Shown here: positions 25,991 through 34,685 of the stretch, in pieces | How positions within the stretch are numbered: the stretch's first letter is position 1 | How the letters are laid out: every line of letters begins with the position of its first letter | Notes under the pieces: model-generated | Seen by the model: only the letters and a program-made list of their open reading frames with translations | Database searches by the model: none | Told to the model about the DNA's origin: nothing | Program-made: the position numbers and the translations under genes | Assembly: GCF_032918005.1 (NCBI RefSeq) | Contig: NZ_CP136628.1 | Span: forward strand, 6,309,501 to 6,373,500 | DNA length: 64,000 nucleotides | Direction of reading: 5' to 3' | DNA from: Bradyrhizobium sp. NDS-1 | Lineage (GTDB): Bacteria; Pseudomonadota; Alphaproteobacteria; Rhizobiales; Xanthobacteraceae

Positions 25991-28900
25991 ATGGCGGCCG
26001 AAACGAAGATGTTCGCCGATATCGGTGGCCTTCTCGATTTCTACGCCCGAAAGACGCCGACGGCGCCCGCCCTGCTCGCCCCGGGCCGTCCGGCCCTCAA
26101 CTACGGCGCGCTTGGCGCGGCCACGCAGGATCTCGTCCGCGCGCTGCGCCGGCTCGGCATGACCCCTGCCGACCGCATCGCGGTCGCGCTGCCGCGCGGC
26201 GCCGACAGCGCGCTGGCGCTGATCGCGGTCGCATCGAGCTGCGCCTGCGTCCCCGTCAACCCCGATCTGACGGCTGACGAATTGCAGCGCTATTTCAGCG
26301 AACTGAAGCTGTCGGCGCTCGTGACGCAGACCGACATGAGCCCTGCGAGCCGCGAGGCCGCCAAGGCGCTCGGCATCGCGATCATCGATTTCGTGCCGGG
26401 GCCGCAGGACAATCTCGCCGGCTGCGCATTCGTTGGGCCGACAGTCCGGCCAGCGGCGAACGGCGGCGCCTCGCGCGGCGACGACGATGCGTTCATCCTG
26501 TTGACGTCCGGCACGGCGGCGCGGCCGAAAATGGTACCGCTGACACATCGCAACGTGTGCCTGTCCGCCGCCAATGCCGGCCGCGTGCTGTCGCTCACGT
26601 CCCACGATCGTCTGCTCAACGTCCTGCCGCTGTTTCACGCCCATGGTTTGATCTCCGGCCTGCTGACGGCGCTGGCTGCGGGCTCCAGCGTGATCTGCAC
26701 CGACGGCTTCGACGCCCTTTCCTTCTTCGGCTGGATGCGGGAGCTGCAGCCGACCTGGTACACCGCCGTGCCGACCATTCATCGCGCGCTGCTGACGGCG
26801 GCGGAATCCGACCCGGACAGCGCCCGATCGTCGTCGCTGCGCGTGATCCGTTCGGCCTCGGCCTCGCTCGCGCCCACAATCCTCCAGGGGCTGGAGGCGA
26901 CGTTCGGCGTTCCGGTGCTCGAAACCTACGGCATGACCGAAGCCGCCTCGCAGATCGCGGCCAATCCGTTCGAGCTGCGCAAGGTCGGATCGGTCGGTCG
27001 CGCCGCCGGCCCCGAGATCGCGATCATGGACGAGACCGGCCGCGGGCTTGCGAGCGGCGCGCAGGGCGAGATCATGCTGCGCGGACCGAACATGACCCGC
27101 GGCTACTATAATGACGAAGCGGCAACGCAGGCCGCGTTCCGCGACGGCTGGTTCCGGACTGGCGACCTCGGCTATCTCGATGGCGACGGCTATCTTTTCA
27201 TCGTCGGGCGCATCAAGGACGTCATCAACCGCGGGGGGCAGAAGATCTCGCCTCTCGAAGTGGAAGAGGCCCTGCTCAGCCATCCGGCGGTGCTGGAGGC
27301 CGGCGTGTTCGCCGTCCCGCACGACAAGCTTGGCGAGAACGTTGCCGCCGTCGTGGTGCTGCGATCGGATGCCGAGGCGACCTCGGACCAGTTGCGCCAG
27401 TTCGTGCGAAGGCGGCTCGCAGCCTACAAGGTGCCTAGCCTGATCCGCAGCGTGGCAGCCCTGCCGAAGGGCGGCAGCGGCAAGGTCAAGCGTAACGCGC
27501 TCGCGGGGCTGATCAAGGCGGAGCACGCGGACGATGCGCGGTTGCCACGCAACCCGCTGGAGACCCAGCTCGCCGCGATCTGGGCCGGTCTCCTGGAGCT
27601 GCCGCGGGTCGGCGTCGACCAGGACGTCTTCGCGCTCGGTGCTGATTCGCTCGCGGTGACACAGATGCGCTCGCGCCTGCGCGAACGCTTCAACGTCGAC
27701 TTCTCGTTCGAGGACATTTTCGATTGCGCCACCGTCGCCGCGCTTGCGGCCCGGCTCGGGACTGCGGCGAGCCGTCGCGAGACGGCACTGCCGGCCTGGC
27801 GGCGAGTGACGGCCGCAGAGGCGCCGCTCTCGTTCCAGCAGCAGCGCATGTACGTGCTCTCGCGGCTCGATCCGACGCGCTACAATTACAATGTGGTCGA
27901 GGTCGCAGCGTTCAGAGGCCTGATCGACGTCGCCGCGCTTCAGGCCAGTCTTGCCGCGGTCTGTGCGCGCCACGAGGCGCTGCGCTCGGTCATCGTCGAA
28001 CGCCAGGGCGAGCCGTCGCAGCTCGTGCTGCAATCGGCGCCGCGGCTCGAGCGCGTCAAGCTCAAGCCCTGTGCTGCCGACAAACGGGCCGCAACGATCA
28101 GGCGCGAGGCACTCAAGCTCGCGCAATACCCTTTCGACCTGGCGCGCGAGCCGCTGCTGAAAGTCACGCTGCTGTCATTCGACAAGACGAGCCACGCGCT
28201 GGTGGTCAACGTCCATCACCTCGTTACCGACGGCTGGTCGCAGCGCCTGTTCTGGGAGGAGCTTGCAGCCCATTACGCCGCCGCACACAAAAGGAGCGTG
28301 GCGGCAGAGCCTTCGCCGGCTTTCCAATATCGCGACTTTGCGCTCTGGCAACAGAGCTGGGCGCAGACGCCGGCCGCAAAGGACCAGCTCGACTATTGGC
28401 GGACCCAGCTCGACGGCGTCACGACGCTGCCGCTGCGGACCGACCGTCCAAGGCCTGAGGTCTGGAGCGGTCACGGCGCCCGCCACTATCTCGAATTCTC
28501 CAGGACGCAGTCGGCCGAACTGCGCGCGTTCAGCCAGAACCAGGGCGTCACGCCTTTCATGACGCTGCTCGCCGCCTTCCAGTGCCTGCTATTCCGCCAC
28601 ACCGGGCATGAGGATGTCGCAACGGGATCGCTGATTGCCAACCGCAACCAGATCGAGAGCGAGCGCCTGATCGGGCTGTTCGCCAACACCCTGATCCTGC
28701 GCAACGATTTTGGCGGCGATCCGAGCTTCAGCGAATTGCTGCGGCGGGTCCGGCAGGTCACCCTCGATGCCTACCGCAACCAGGACCTTGCGATCGAGGA
28801 GGTGCTGCGGGCGCTGCAGGTCGCGCGGCGGAGCGACGGCAATCCGGTGTTCCGGATCATGTTCATCCTCCAGAACGCCTCGATCGAGGCGGCACGCTTC

Positions 28901-31900
28901 CCGGGCCTGTCGGCACGGCGGCTGGAAGTCGATCCCGAGGTGGCACGCTTCGACATCACGCTCGAGCTGGTCGAGGCCGACGGCCGCTTCACCGGCTTCT
29001 TCGAATACGCCACCGATCTGTTCGACGCCGCGACGATCGAGGCCATGGCGACCCAGCTCAAGTCCGTGCTGAAGGCCGCCATCGTCAATCCGGAGCAGCG
29101 CATCTCGCGCCTGCCGCTCCTCAACGAGACCGAACGCCGGCAATTGCTGGCGGCAGGCCGCGGCGTGCCGGCCAATTTCACCACAAGCGGCAATTTGAGC
29201 GAGCGCTTCGATCGTCAGGCCAGGAAGACGCCGAACGCGATTGCGGTGTCGGACGGGCGCACATCCCTGAGCTATCGCGAACTGGCCCGCCGCAGCCAGG
29301 CGATCGCGCGCTGGCTGGCGCGCGAAGGCGTCGGCGCTGAGAGCGTGGTGGCCTTGCTTGCGGATCGCGGGCCCGACCTGCTCGCCGCGATGATCGGCGT
29401 GCAGCGCGCGGGCGCGGCCTTCCTCAATCTCGACCCCGATCAGCCGCCAGCGCGGCTCGCGACCATTCTGGGATCGAGCTGCGCCCGCATGCTGCTGACC
29501 GGGCGGGCCCGGTCCGCCATGGTCGAGACGCTGCTCGCTCCGCTGGTCGAGCGCATTCCGGTGGCCGAGCTCGAAGACACGATCGCGTCGGCAGCGGCCA
29601 AGCCGGCCCGCGCCGCGCGGCGCGCGGCCTCCAGCCTTGTTTATCTCATTTATACATCGGGCTCCTCCGGAGCGCCGAAGGGCGTCATGATCGAGCAGCG
29701 CGGCCTGTCGAACCATCTTGCCTCGCTCGTCTCCGAGCTCGGCCTCTGCTCCAGGGACGTGATTGCGCAGACCGCGCCGCAGAGCTTTGTCATATCGGTC
29801 TGGCAGTTCCTGGCGGGGCCGATGGTCGGCGCGCGCGTGCATGTCTGCGACAATACGATCGTGCAGGACCCGATCCTGCTGGCGCGGGAGATCGAGCGCG
29901 AAGGCATCACCGTGCTTGAGATTGTCCCATCGCTCTTGCGCGTCATGGTCGATCGGATGAACGAGGGACAGGTCCGGCGCGCCTTCGCCGGATTGCGGCT
30001 GCTGATTTCGACCGGCGAGCCGTTGCCCGTCGACCTCTGCCGGGCCTGGTTCGCCGAGTGCCCGAAAGTACCGCTGATCAACGCCTATGGCGCTTCGGAA
30101 TGTTCCGACGACGTCTCCCTGCATCGCCTGACCAGGGCGCCGGCGATCACGACCGGCATCGTCCCGGTCGGTGCAGCGCTGCCGAACACCCAGCTCTACG
30201 TGCTCGATGCGAATCTCCAGCCGCAGCCGGTCGGCGTGACCGGCGAGCTCTGCATCGGCGGCGCGGGTGTCGGCCGCGGCTATATCAACGATCCCGCGCA
30301 GAGCCGGCAGCGATTCCTGCCCGATCCGTTCTCGCGCCAGACAGGCAGCCGGCTTTACCGCACCGGCGACCTCGCGCGCCGCCGCGCCGACGGCACGATC
30401 GAATGCCTCGGCCGCGCCGACCATCAGGTCAAGGTCCGCGGCTACCGCATCGAGCTCAAGGAGATCGAGAACGCGCTCGCCGATCATCCCGGCGTGCGGG
30501 CCGGCATCGTCGAGCCGCGCCGCGAGGCGAGCGGCGACATCCGGCTGATCGCCCATATCGTCGCAAGCCCCGACAGCCGGAGCAGCGCCAGCGAGCTGCG
30601 CGATTTCCTCAAGAGCCGGCTGCCGGGCCACGCCATCCCGTCCGCATTCCTGTTCCTGGATCACGTTCCGCTGAGCGCCCACGGCAAGATCGACCGGTCC
30701 GCGCTGCTGGCGCCGGCGCAGCAGGAATCGTCCGAACCGGATGCGACCGTGCCGGCGCGGCGCTTCACCGAAAAGGTGCTCGCCGACATCTGGATCGACC
30801 TGCTCAGGGTGGACAGCGTCGGCGTCACCGACAATTTCTTCGACCTCGGCGGCCATTCGCTGCTGGCGGGCCAGACGATGGCGCGTGTCGCGCGGGCGCT
30901 CGGGGTGTCGCTGCCGATCAAGACCATCTTCGAAGCACCGACGATCGAAGGACTTGCCCGGCGGGTCGACCAGGCCATGACGGAGACGCCGCGCAAGCCT
31001 GGCGCCATGTCGGGGCTGGCTGATGCGAGGCCGACCGACGGCGGCGGGCCGACGCTCTCGATTGCGCAGGACCAGATGCTGCGGATCGAGCAGAACCTCC
31101 CGGGGTTGCCGCTGTTCAACCTGCCCTTCGCCTTCCGTCTCCAGGGTCCGCTCGATGCGACCGCCCTGGCGCAGGCGATCGACGATGTGGTCAATCGCCA
31201 CGAAGCGCTGCGGACCGCGTTCGGCTGGAACGGCGAGGAGCCTGTCCGTCACGTCGCCGCACCCGGCACCCTCGGCCGTGTCCTGACCATCGAGACGATC
31301 GGCGACGGCCAACCCCACAACAACAAGCGGCGCAGAGCCCTGGAGCAGAGGAAGGTCGATCTCCTGATCCAGCACGAGACCTATGGCCCAATCGACCCCA
31401 CGCGCGCGCCCCTGCTGCGTGTCAGGCTGTTGCGGATCCACGACGCCGATCATGTCCTGTTGCTGACGCTGCATCACGCCATTGTCGACGGCTGGTCGAT
31501 CGGTGTGCTGTTCGAGGAGGTGTCGAGCCGCTATGCAGCGCTGTCCGGACATCCGTCGGCGCCGCTACCAAAGCCGCCTCCGGCCTTCTCGGACGTCTCT
31601 CGCTGGCAGCGCTGGTGGTGCGGCACCGACGCTGCCCGCCGCCAGGCTGCCGACTGGACGGAGAATTTGCGCGGCGCGACCCCCGTCTTCGACGGCAAAT
31701 CAACCCCAGGCGCGTCCAGCGGGCACCATCCGGTCAGCCTCGAGCCCGAGTTGATCGGGCGGCTCAAGACGTTCGCCAGCCAGCACAACGGCACGCTCTT
31801 CATGGGCCTGCTCACCGGCCTGAAGACCCTGCTGCTCGCCCGGACGGGCCGCACCGACATCGCGGTCGCCACCGCCATGGCCAATCGCGCCCAGCCGGAC

Positions 31901-32395
31901 ACCGACCGGATCGTCGGCCCGTTCGAGAACACGGTGATCATCCGCACCACAATCACGCCCGAGCTGTCGTTCGCGCAAGCGTTGACACGGGTGCGCCAGA
32001 GTGTGCTCGACGCCCATGCGCGGCAAGAGCTGCCGTTCAACCTCCTCGCCGACCATCTGGAGCGGGAAGGGATCGATCCGGCCTCGCTGCTCCAGGTCTA
32101 TTTCACGCTGCAAAATCCACTGCGTCAGCCGCTCGATTTGCCGGATCTCGCGACCCAATCGATCGGCAACATCACGCGCGAAGGCCAGCCGGTGCTGCCG
32201 ATCAACCAGACCTGGCTGTCGCTGATGCTCAAGGAGCGCCCGACCGGAATCACCGGCTCGTGCAATTACAAGCGCGAATTGCTGGACGGCCATTTGGTCG
32301 GCGCGTGGATGAAGGATCTCGTCGTGCTCCTGGCGACTGCCATCGCCCAACCCAACTTGCCGCTCGGCCGATTGCTCGCTCGCAAGGCGGCATGA
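25991..32395 (+). CDS. Dimodular nonribosomal peptide synthetase, A-T-C-A-T-C
   Basis: A 2134-residue synthetase. Domains by residue: A1 about 5-500 (LLTSGTAARPK, ETYGMTEAASQ, INRGGQKISPLEVEEAL), most like stand-alone oxalyl/acyl-CoA ligases; carrier T1 near 551 (ALGADSLA); C1 with HHLVTDG near 741; A2 about 1060-1560 (YTSGSSGAPKG near 1220, LYRTGDLARR); T2 near 1622 (DLGGHSLLAG); and a last C with HHAIVDG near 1827. Both condensation sites look active. There is no thioesterase, reductase or epimerase domain, so the terminal C probably releases the product onto a nucleophile. In A2, Val1267 replaces the usual Asp of FDxSVW. A TTG 14 codons upstream is an alternative start. Followed by genes for a small peptide, Sfp-type transferase and monooxygenase. 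Confidence 0.93.
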   Translation: MAAETKMFADIGGLLDFYARKTPTAPALLAPGRPALNYGALGAATQDLVRALRRLGMTPADRIAVALPRGADSALALIAVASSCACVPVNPDLTADELQRYFSELKLSALVTQTDMSPASREAAKALGIAIIDFVPGPQDNLAGCAFVGPTVRPAANGGASRGDDDAFILLTSGTAARPKMVPLTHRNVCLSAANAGRVLSLTSHDRLLNVLPLFHAHGLISGLLTALAAGSSVICTDGFDALSFFGWMRELQPTWYTAVPTIHRALLTAAESDPDSARSSSLRVIRSASASLAPTILQGLEATFGVPVLETYGMTEAASQIAANPFELRKVGSVGRAAGPEIAIMDETGRGLASGAQGEIMLRGPNMTRGYYNDEAATQAAFRDGWFRTGDLGYLDGDGYLFIVGRIKDVINRGGQKISPLEVEEALLSHPAVLEAGVFAVPHDKLGENVAAVVVLRSDAEATSDQLRQFVRRRLAAYKVPSLIRSVAALPKGGSGKVKRNALAGLIKAEHADDARLPRNPLETQLAAIWAGLLELPRVGVDQDVFALGADSLAVTQMRSRLRERFNVDFSFEDIFDCATVAALAARLGTAASRRETALPAWRRVTAAEAPLSFQQQRMYVLSRLDPTRYNYNVVEVAAFRGLIDVAALQASLAAVCARHEALRSVIVERQGEPSQLVLQSAPRLERVKLKPCAADKRAATIRREALKLAQYPFDLAREPLLKVTLLSFDKTSHALVVNVHHLVTDGWSQRLFWEELAAHYAAAHKRSVAAEPSPAFQYRDFALWQQSWAQTPAAKDQLDYWRTQLDGVTTLPLRTDRPRPEVWSGHGARHYLEFSRTQSAELRAFSQNQGVTPFMTLLAAFQCLLFRHTGHEDVATGSLIANRNQIESERLIGLFANTLILRNDFGGDPSFSELLRRVRQVTLDAYRNQDLAIEEVLRALQVARRSDGNPVFRIMFILQNASIEAARFPGLSARRLEVDPEVARFDITLELVEADGRFTGFFEYATDLFDAATIEAMATQLKSVLKAAIVNPEQRISRLPLLNETERRQLLAAGRGVPANFTTSGNLSERFDRQARKTPNAIAVSDGRTSLSYRELARRSQAIARWLAREGVGAESVVALLADRGPDLLAAMIGVQRAGAAFLNLDPDQPPARLATILGSSCARMLLTGRARSAMVETLLAPLVERIPVAELEDTIASAAAKPARAARRAASSLVYLIYTSGSSGAPKGVMIEQRGLSNHLASLVSELGLCSRDVIAQTAPQSFVISVWQFLAGPMVGARVHVCDNTIVQDPILLAREIEREGITVLEIVPSLLRVMVDRMNEGQVRRAFAGLRLLISTGEPLPVDLCRAWFAECPKVPLINAYGASECSDDVSLHRLTRAPAITTGIVPVGAALPNTQLYVLDANLQPQPVGVTGELCIGGAGVGRGYINDPAQSRQRFLPDPFSRQTGSRLYRTGDLARRRADGTIECLGRADHQVKVRGYRIELKEIENALADHPGVRAGIVEPRREASGDIRLIAHIVASPDSRSSASELRDFLKSRLPGHAIPSAFLFLDHVPLSAHGKIDRSALLAPAQQESSEPDATVPARRFTEKVLADIWIDLLRVDSVGVTDNFFDLGGHSLLAGQTMARVARALGVSLPIKTIFEAPTIEGLARRVDQAMTETPRKPGAMSGLADARPTDGGGPTLSIAQDQMLRIEQNLPGLPLFNLPFAFRLQGPLDATALAQAIDDVVNRHEALRTAFGWNGEEPVRHVAAPGTLGRVLTIETIGDGQPHNNKRRRALEQRKVDLLIQHETYGPIDPTRAPLLRVRLLRIHDADHVLLLTLHHAIVDGWSIGVLFEEVSSRYAALSGHPSAPLPKPPPAFSDVSRWQRWWCGTDAARRQAADWTENLRGATPVFDGKSTPGASSGHHPVSLEPELIGRLKTFASQHNGTLFMGLLTGLKTLLLARTGRTDIAVATAMANRAQPDTDRIVGPFENTVIIRTTITPELSFAQALTRVRQSVLDAHARQELPFNLLADHLEREGIDPASLLQVYFTLQNPLRQPLDLPDLATQSIGNITREGQPVLPINQTWLSLMLKERPTGITGSCNYKRELLDGHLVGAWMKDLVVLLATAIAQPNLPLGRLLARKAA

Positions 32396-32524
32396 CGACC
32401 GCGCCATGACGGCTCACTCGTCAAAGCTGTGCATGACCAAGTTGCATCTTGATTATTTGACGCCACCGCGCAAGATTATTCCTGCGTTTCCATTTGGACG
32501 ATTATTTTCAACCGGGGGAGTGTT

Positions 32525-32692
32525 ATGGGTTTCATCAAATTTACCAAAGGTACCGCGTTGAGCGACAAGGACCGCAAGGCCCTCCTGAAGCTGCTGAGTG
32601 CCGAGAAGAAGAAGCTGCAGTCCGCCCTGAAGGACGTCGATGCCAGCCTGTCGGTGCTGAGCGGCGCGAAGAAAGCCAAGAAGAAGAAGTAA
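32525..32692 (+). CDS. 55-residue lysine-rich peptide gene next to the NRPS
   Basis: Starts MGFIKFTKGTALSDKDRKAL and continues into a charged helix (LKLLSAEKKKLQSALKDVDA) ending in a poly-lysine tail. It has an ideal ribosome site, GGGGGAG six nt before the ATG, stronger than any neighbour. No signal peptide, no cysteine. The heptad-like leucines suggest a short coiled coil. It lies between the synthetase and the phosphopantetheinyl transferase on the same strand. It may be a partner of the locus, a nucleic-acid-binding peptide, or unrelated. I do not recognise a family. Confidence 0.62.
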   Translation: MGFIKFTKGTALSDKDRKALLKLLSAEKKKLQSALKDVDASLSVLSGAKKAKKKK

Positions 32693-32827
32693 GATTCGTC
32701 GGCCGGGACGCCGCACGACTCTTCAGGCTTCACTTTCGGACATGGGCCGCTCGTGTATCGAGCCGGGGTCTCGCACAAGCTTGCGCCTGTAAACCGGCCT
32801 GCAAATCGACAAGAAATCGCCCGGGTG

Positions 32828-32844
32828 GACCGCTAGAAGCGGTC
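32828..32844 (+). promoter_or_regulatory. Short hairpin upstream of the phosphopantetheinyl transferase gene
   Basis: GACCGCT and AGCGGTC form a perfect 7-bp stem with loop AGA, about 80 nt before the ATG at 32926, inside a 233-nt gap. It may be a weak terminator or processing site for the upstream peptide mRNA. No T tract follows. Confidence 0.25.
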
Positions 32845-32925
32845 TGCTTGGATGATTCTTGCTCAGTTGTTTCTTCCGTCGGGGCCGGGGATTTTCCCTC
32901 GGCCTGACGCAATAGGCCCCAATTG

Positions 32926-33657
32926 ATGGCGGACGACAGAATTGAACTCTTTGTCGGACTGATCGAGTCCATTGACGTGCCGGGCGCGGTCGATACGTGC
33001 CGGCGGCTGCTTTCGGTGGACGAACGGGCGCGGGCCGATCGCTTCATGTTCGAGCGGCATCGACGGCAGTATATTTTCGCGCACGCCATGCTGCGCCTGG
33101 CGCTGTCGCAGGTCGCCTCCAACGTCGCTCCCTCCGACTGGTCCTTTGGAGCCGGGCGCTACGGGCGGCCGTTTGTCGCAGCGCCCGCGACCTCGACCGC
33201 GCTGCATTTCAGCCTGTCCCACGCCGACGGCTGCGTCGCCTGCGTCGTGTCGAGGCATGAGACCGTCGGCGTCGACGTCGAAACCGTGTCGCGGCGGGTG
33301 GCGCCGCTGTCCACTGCGCTTCGCTTCTTTGCGCCGGAGGAGGTCGAAACGCTGCGCGGACTGCCGGAGCCGGCCGCGATCGAGCGCTTCTTCGACTATT
33401 GGACGCTCAAGGAGGCCTATCTGAAGGCCAGGGGCTTTGGGCTCAATTTGCCGCTCGACGCCTTCGCGATGCAGGTGTCGCGCGAGGGCATCGAGATCAG
33501 CTTCAAGCCCGATATCGCCGACGATCCCGACGGCTGGCGCTTTTCGCTGTGCTCGCCGTCGCCCTCTCATCGCCTCGCGATCGCCGACGGCTCCCGCGCG
33601 AACGGCGGCCTTCCCATCAGCCGCAATGCCTGGCCGCTCCAGGAAGCGGCTGAATGA
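32926..33657 (+). CDS. Sfp-type 4'-phosphopantetheinyl transferase
   Basis: A 243-residue enzyme that transfers phosphopantetheine from CoA to carrier domains, here most likely T1 and T2 of the adjacent synthetase. The family motifs are intact: FSLSHADGCVACVVS, VGVDVETVSRR with the Mg-binding acidic residues, and FFDYWTLKEAYLKARGFGLN. The length is typical of the Sfp class. The ATG is chosen over a TTG one codon earlier. Its TGA overlaps the ATG of the monooxygenase gene (ATGA), so the two are made together. Confidence 0.92.
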   Translation: MADDRIELFVGLIESIDVPGAVDTCRRLLSVDERARADRFMFERHRRQYIFAHAMLRLALSQVASNVAPSDWSFGAGRYGRPFVAAPATSTALHFSLSHADGCVACVVSRHETVGVDVETVSRRVAPLSTALRFFAPEEVETLRGLPEPAAIERFFDYWTLKEAYLKARGFGLNLPLDAFAMQVSREGIEISFKPDIADDPDGWRFSLCSPSPSHRLAIADGSRANGGLPISRNAWPLQEAAE

Positions 33658-34634
33658 CGTCGCCGCGGCTGCGCGTCTTTCCGGCGATTTCGCGCAACCG
33701 CGACCCCGGGACATATGTCGGCGAGCTGATGCGGGTCGCGCAGTTCGCCGACCGCAACGGTTTCGAGGGCGTTCTGCTGTTCGAAGGCAACGACGTATTC
33801 GTCGAGCCCTGGGCGATGGCCCAGCACATCATGGCAGGGACGGCGCGATCTTCGCCGCTGATCGCCGTCAATCCGGTCTACATGCACCCGTTCACGGCGG
33901 CGAAATTCGTCTCGTCCCTTGCGCAGCTCCACGGCCGCAAGGTCTATCTCAACATGATCACGGGGACGGCGGTCAGCGACTTGCAGGGCCTCGGCGACGA
34001 CCAGTCGCATGCGGATCGCTATGTCAGGCTCGGCGAATTCGTGGAGCTGATGCGCCAGTTGCTGGCAAGTCCGCGGCCGGTCAATTTCGAGGGGCGTTTC
34101 TACCGTACGCACCATCTGCAACTGCGACCGCGCCTGCCGCCGGAGCTGATGCCGGAATTCCTGATCGCAGGCCAATCCGAGGCAGCCCAGCGGGCGGCGG
34201 AGCAAGCGGGCTGCATCAAGATGCAGATGCTGCCGCCCGAGCTCGATCGCGAGCTCCACTCGCCCGGCATGAATTTCGGCATCTTCGCCCGCGAGGGACG
34301 CGAGGAGGCGCGGCAGGCCGCCAAGCTGCGTTTCCGCGACAACCCCGACGATCGCGAGCTGCTCGTGCTGACCATGGAGAACACTGATTCCGTGTGGAAG
34401 CGGCACCTCTATGACGGCCAGAGCGGCGAGCTCCGGGATAATGGCTACTGGCTGCTGCCATTCCTGACCTTCCAGGCCGATTGCCCCTATCTCGTCGGCA
34501 GCTACGAGGAGATCGGCGCGAGGCTGAAGGCGTTTGCGGCAAAAGGCCTGACCACGATCATGCTCGACATGGTCGCCGACGAATCCGAGATGCAGCACGT
34601 CTGCAAGGCGCTCGCGGCGAGCGGGATGTTCTAG
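33654..34634 (+). CDS. Luciferase-like (LLM class) flavin-dependent monooxygenase
   Basis: A 326-residue FMN-dependent TIM-barrel enzyme of the bacterial luciferase/SsuD superfamily. Typical blocks are RVAQFADRNGFEGVLLFEGN, SSPLIAVNPVYMHPFTAAKF, GRKVYLNMITGTAVSDLQGL, HADRYVRLGEFVELMRQLLA and EFLIAGQSEAAQRAAEQAGC. It needs reduced FMN from a separate reductase, not seen here. Co-translation with the phosphopantetheinyl transferase makes it a probable tailoring oxygenase for the NRPS product, for example hydroxylating or oxidatively cleaving a carrier-bound intermediate. An independent alkanesulfonate role is the alternative. Confidence 0.88.
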   Translation: MTSPRLRVFPAISRNRDPGTYVGELMRVAQFADRNGFEGVLLFEGNDVFVEPWAMAQHIMAGTARSSPLIAVNPVYMHPFTAAKFVSSLAQLHGRKVYLNMITGTAVSDLQGLGDDQSHADRYVRLGEFVELMRQLLASPRPVNFEGRFYRTHHLQLRPRLPPELMPEFLIAGQSEAAQRAAEQAGCIKMQMLPPELDRELHSPGMNFGIFAREGREEARQAAKLRFRDNPDDRELLVLTMENTDSVWKRHLYDGQSGELRDNGYWLLPFLTFQADCPYLVGSYEEIGARLKAFAAKGLTTIMLDMVADESEMQHVCKALAASGMF

Positions 34635-34685
34635 CTATCACACTCGCCGTCATGGCCGGGCAACGCGGGGAGAGGTGAAGACCCC

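Noticed and set aside
28589..31552. A 987-codon open frame on the minus strand opposite the NRPS, and another at 25982-28126
   Set aside because: Composition is Arg/Gln/His/Asp-rich without hydrophobic cores or motifs; these are high-GC shadows of the NRPS reading frame.
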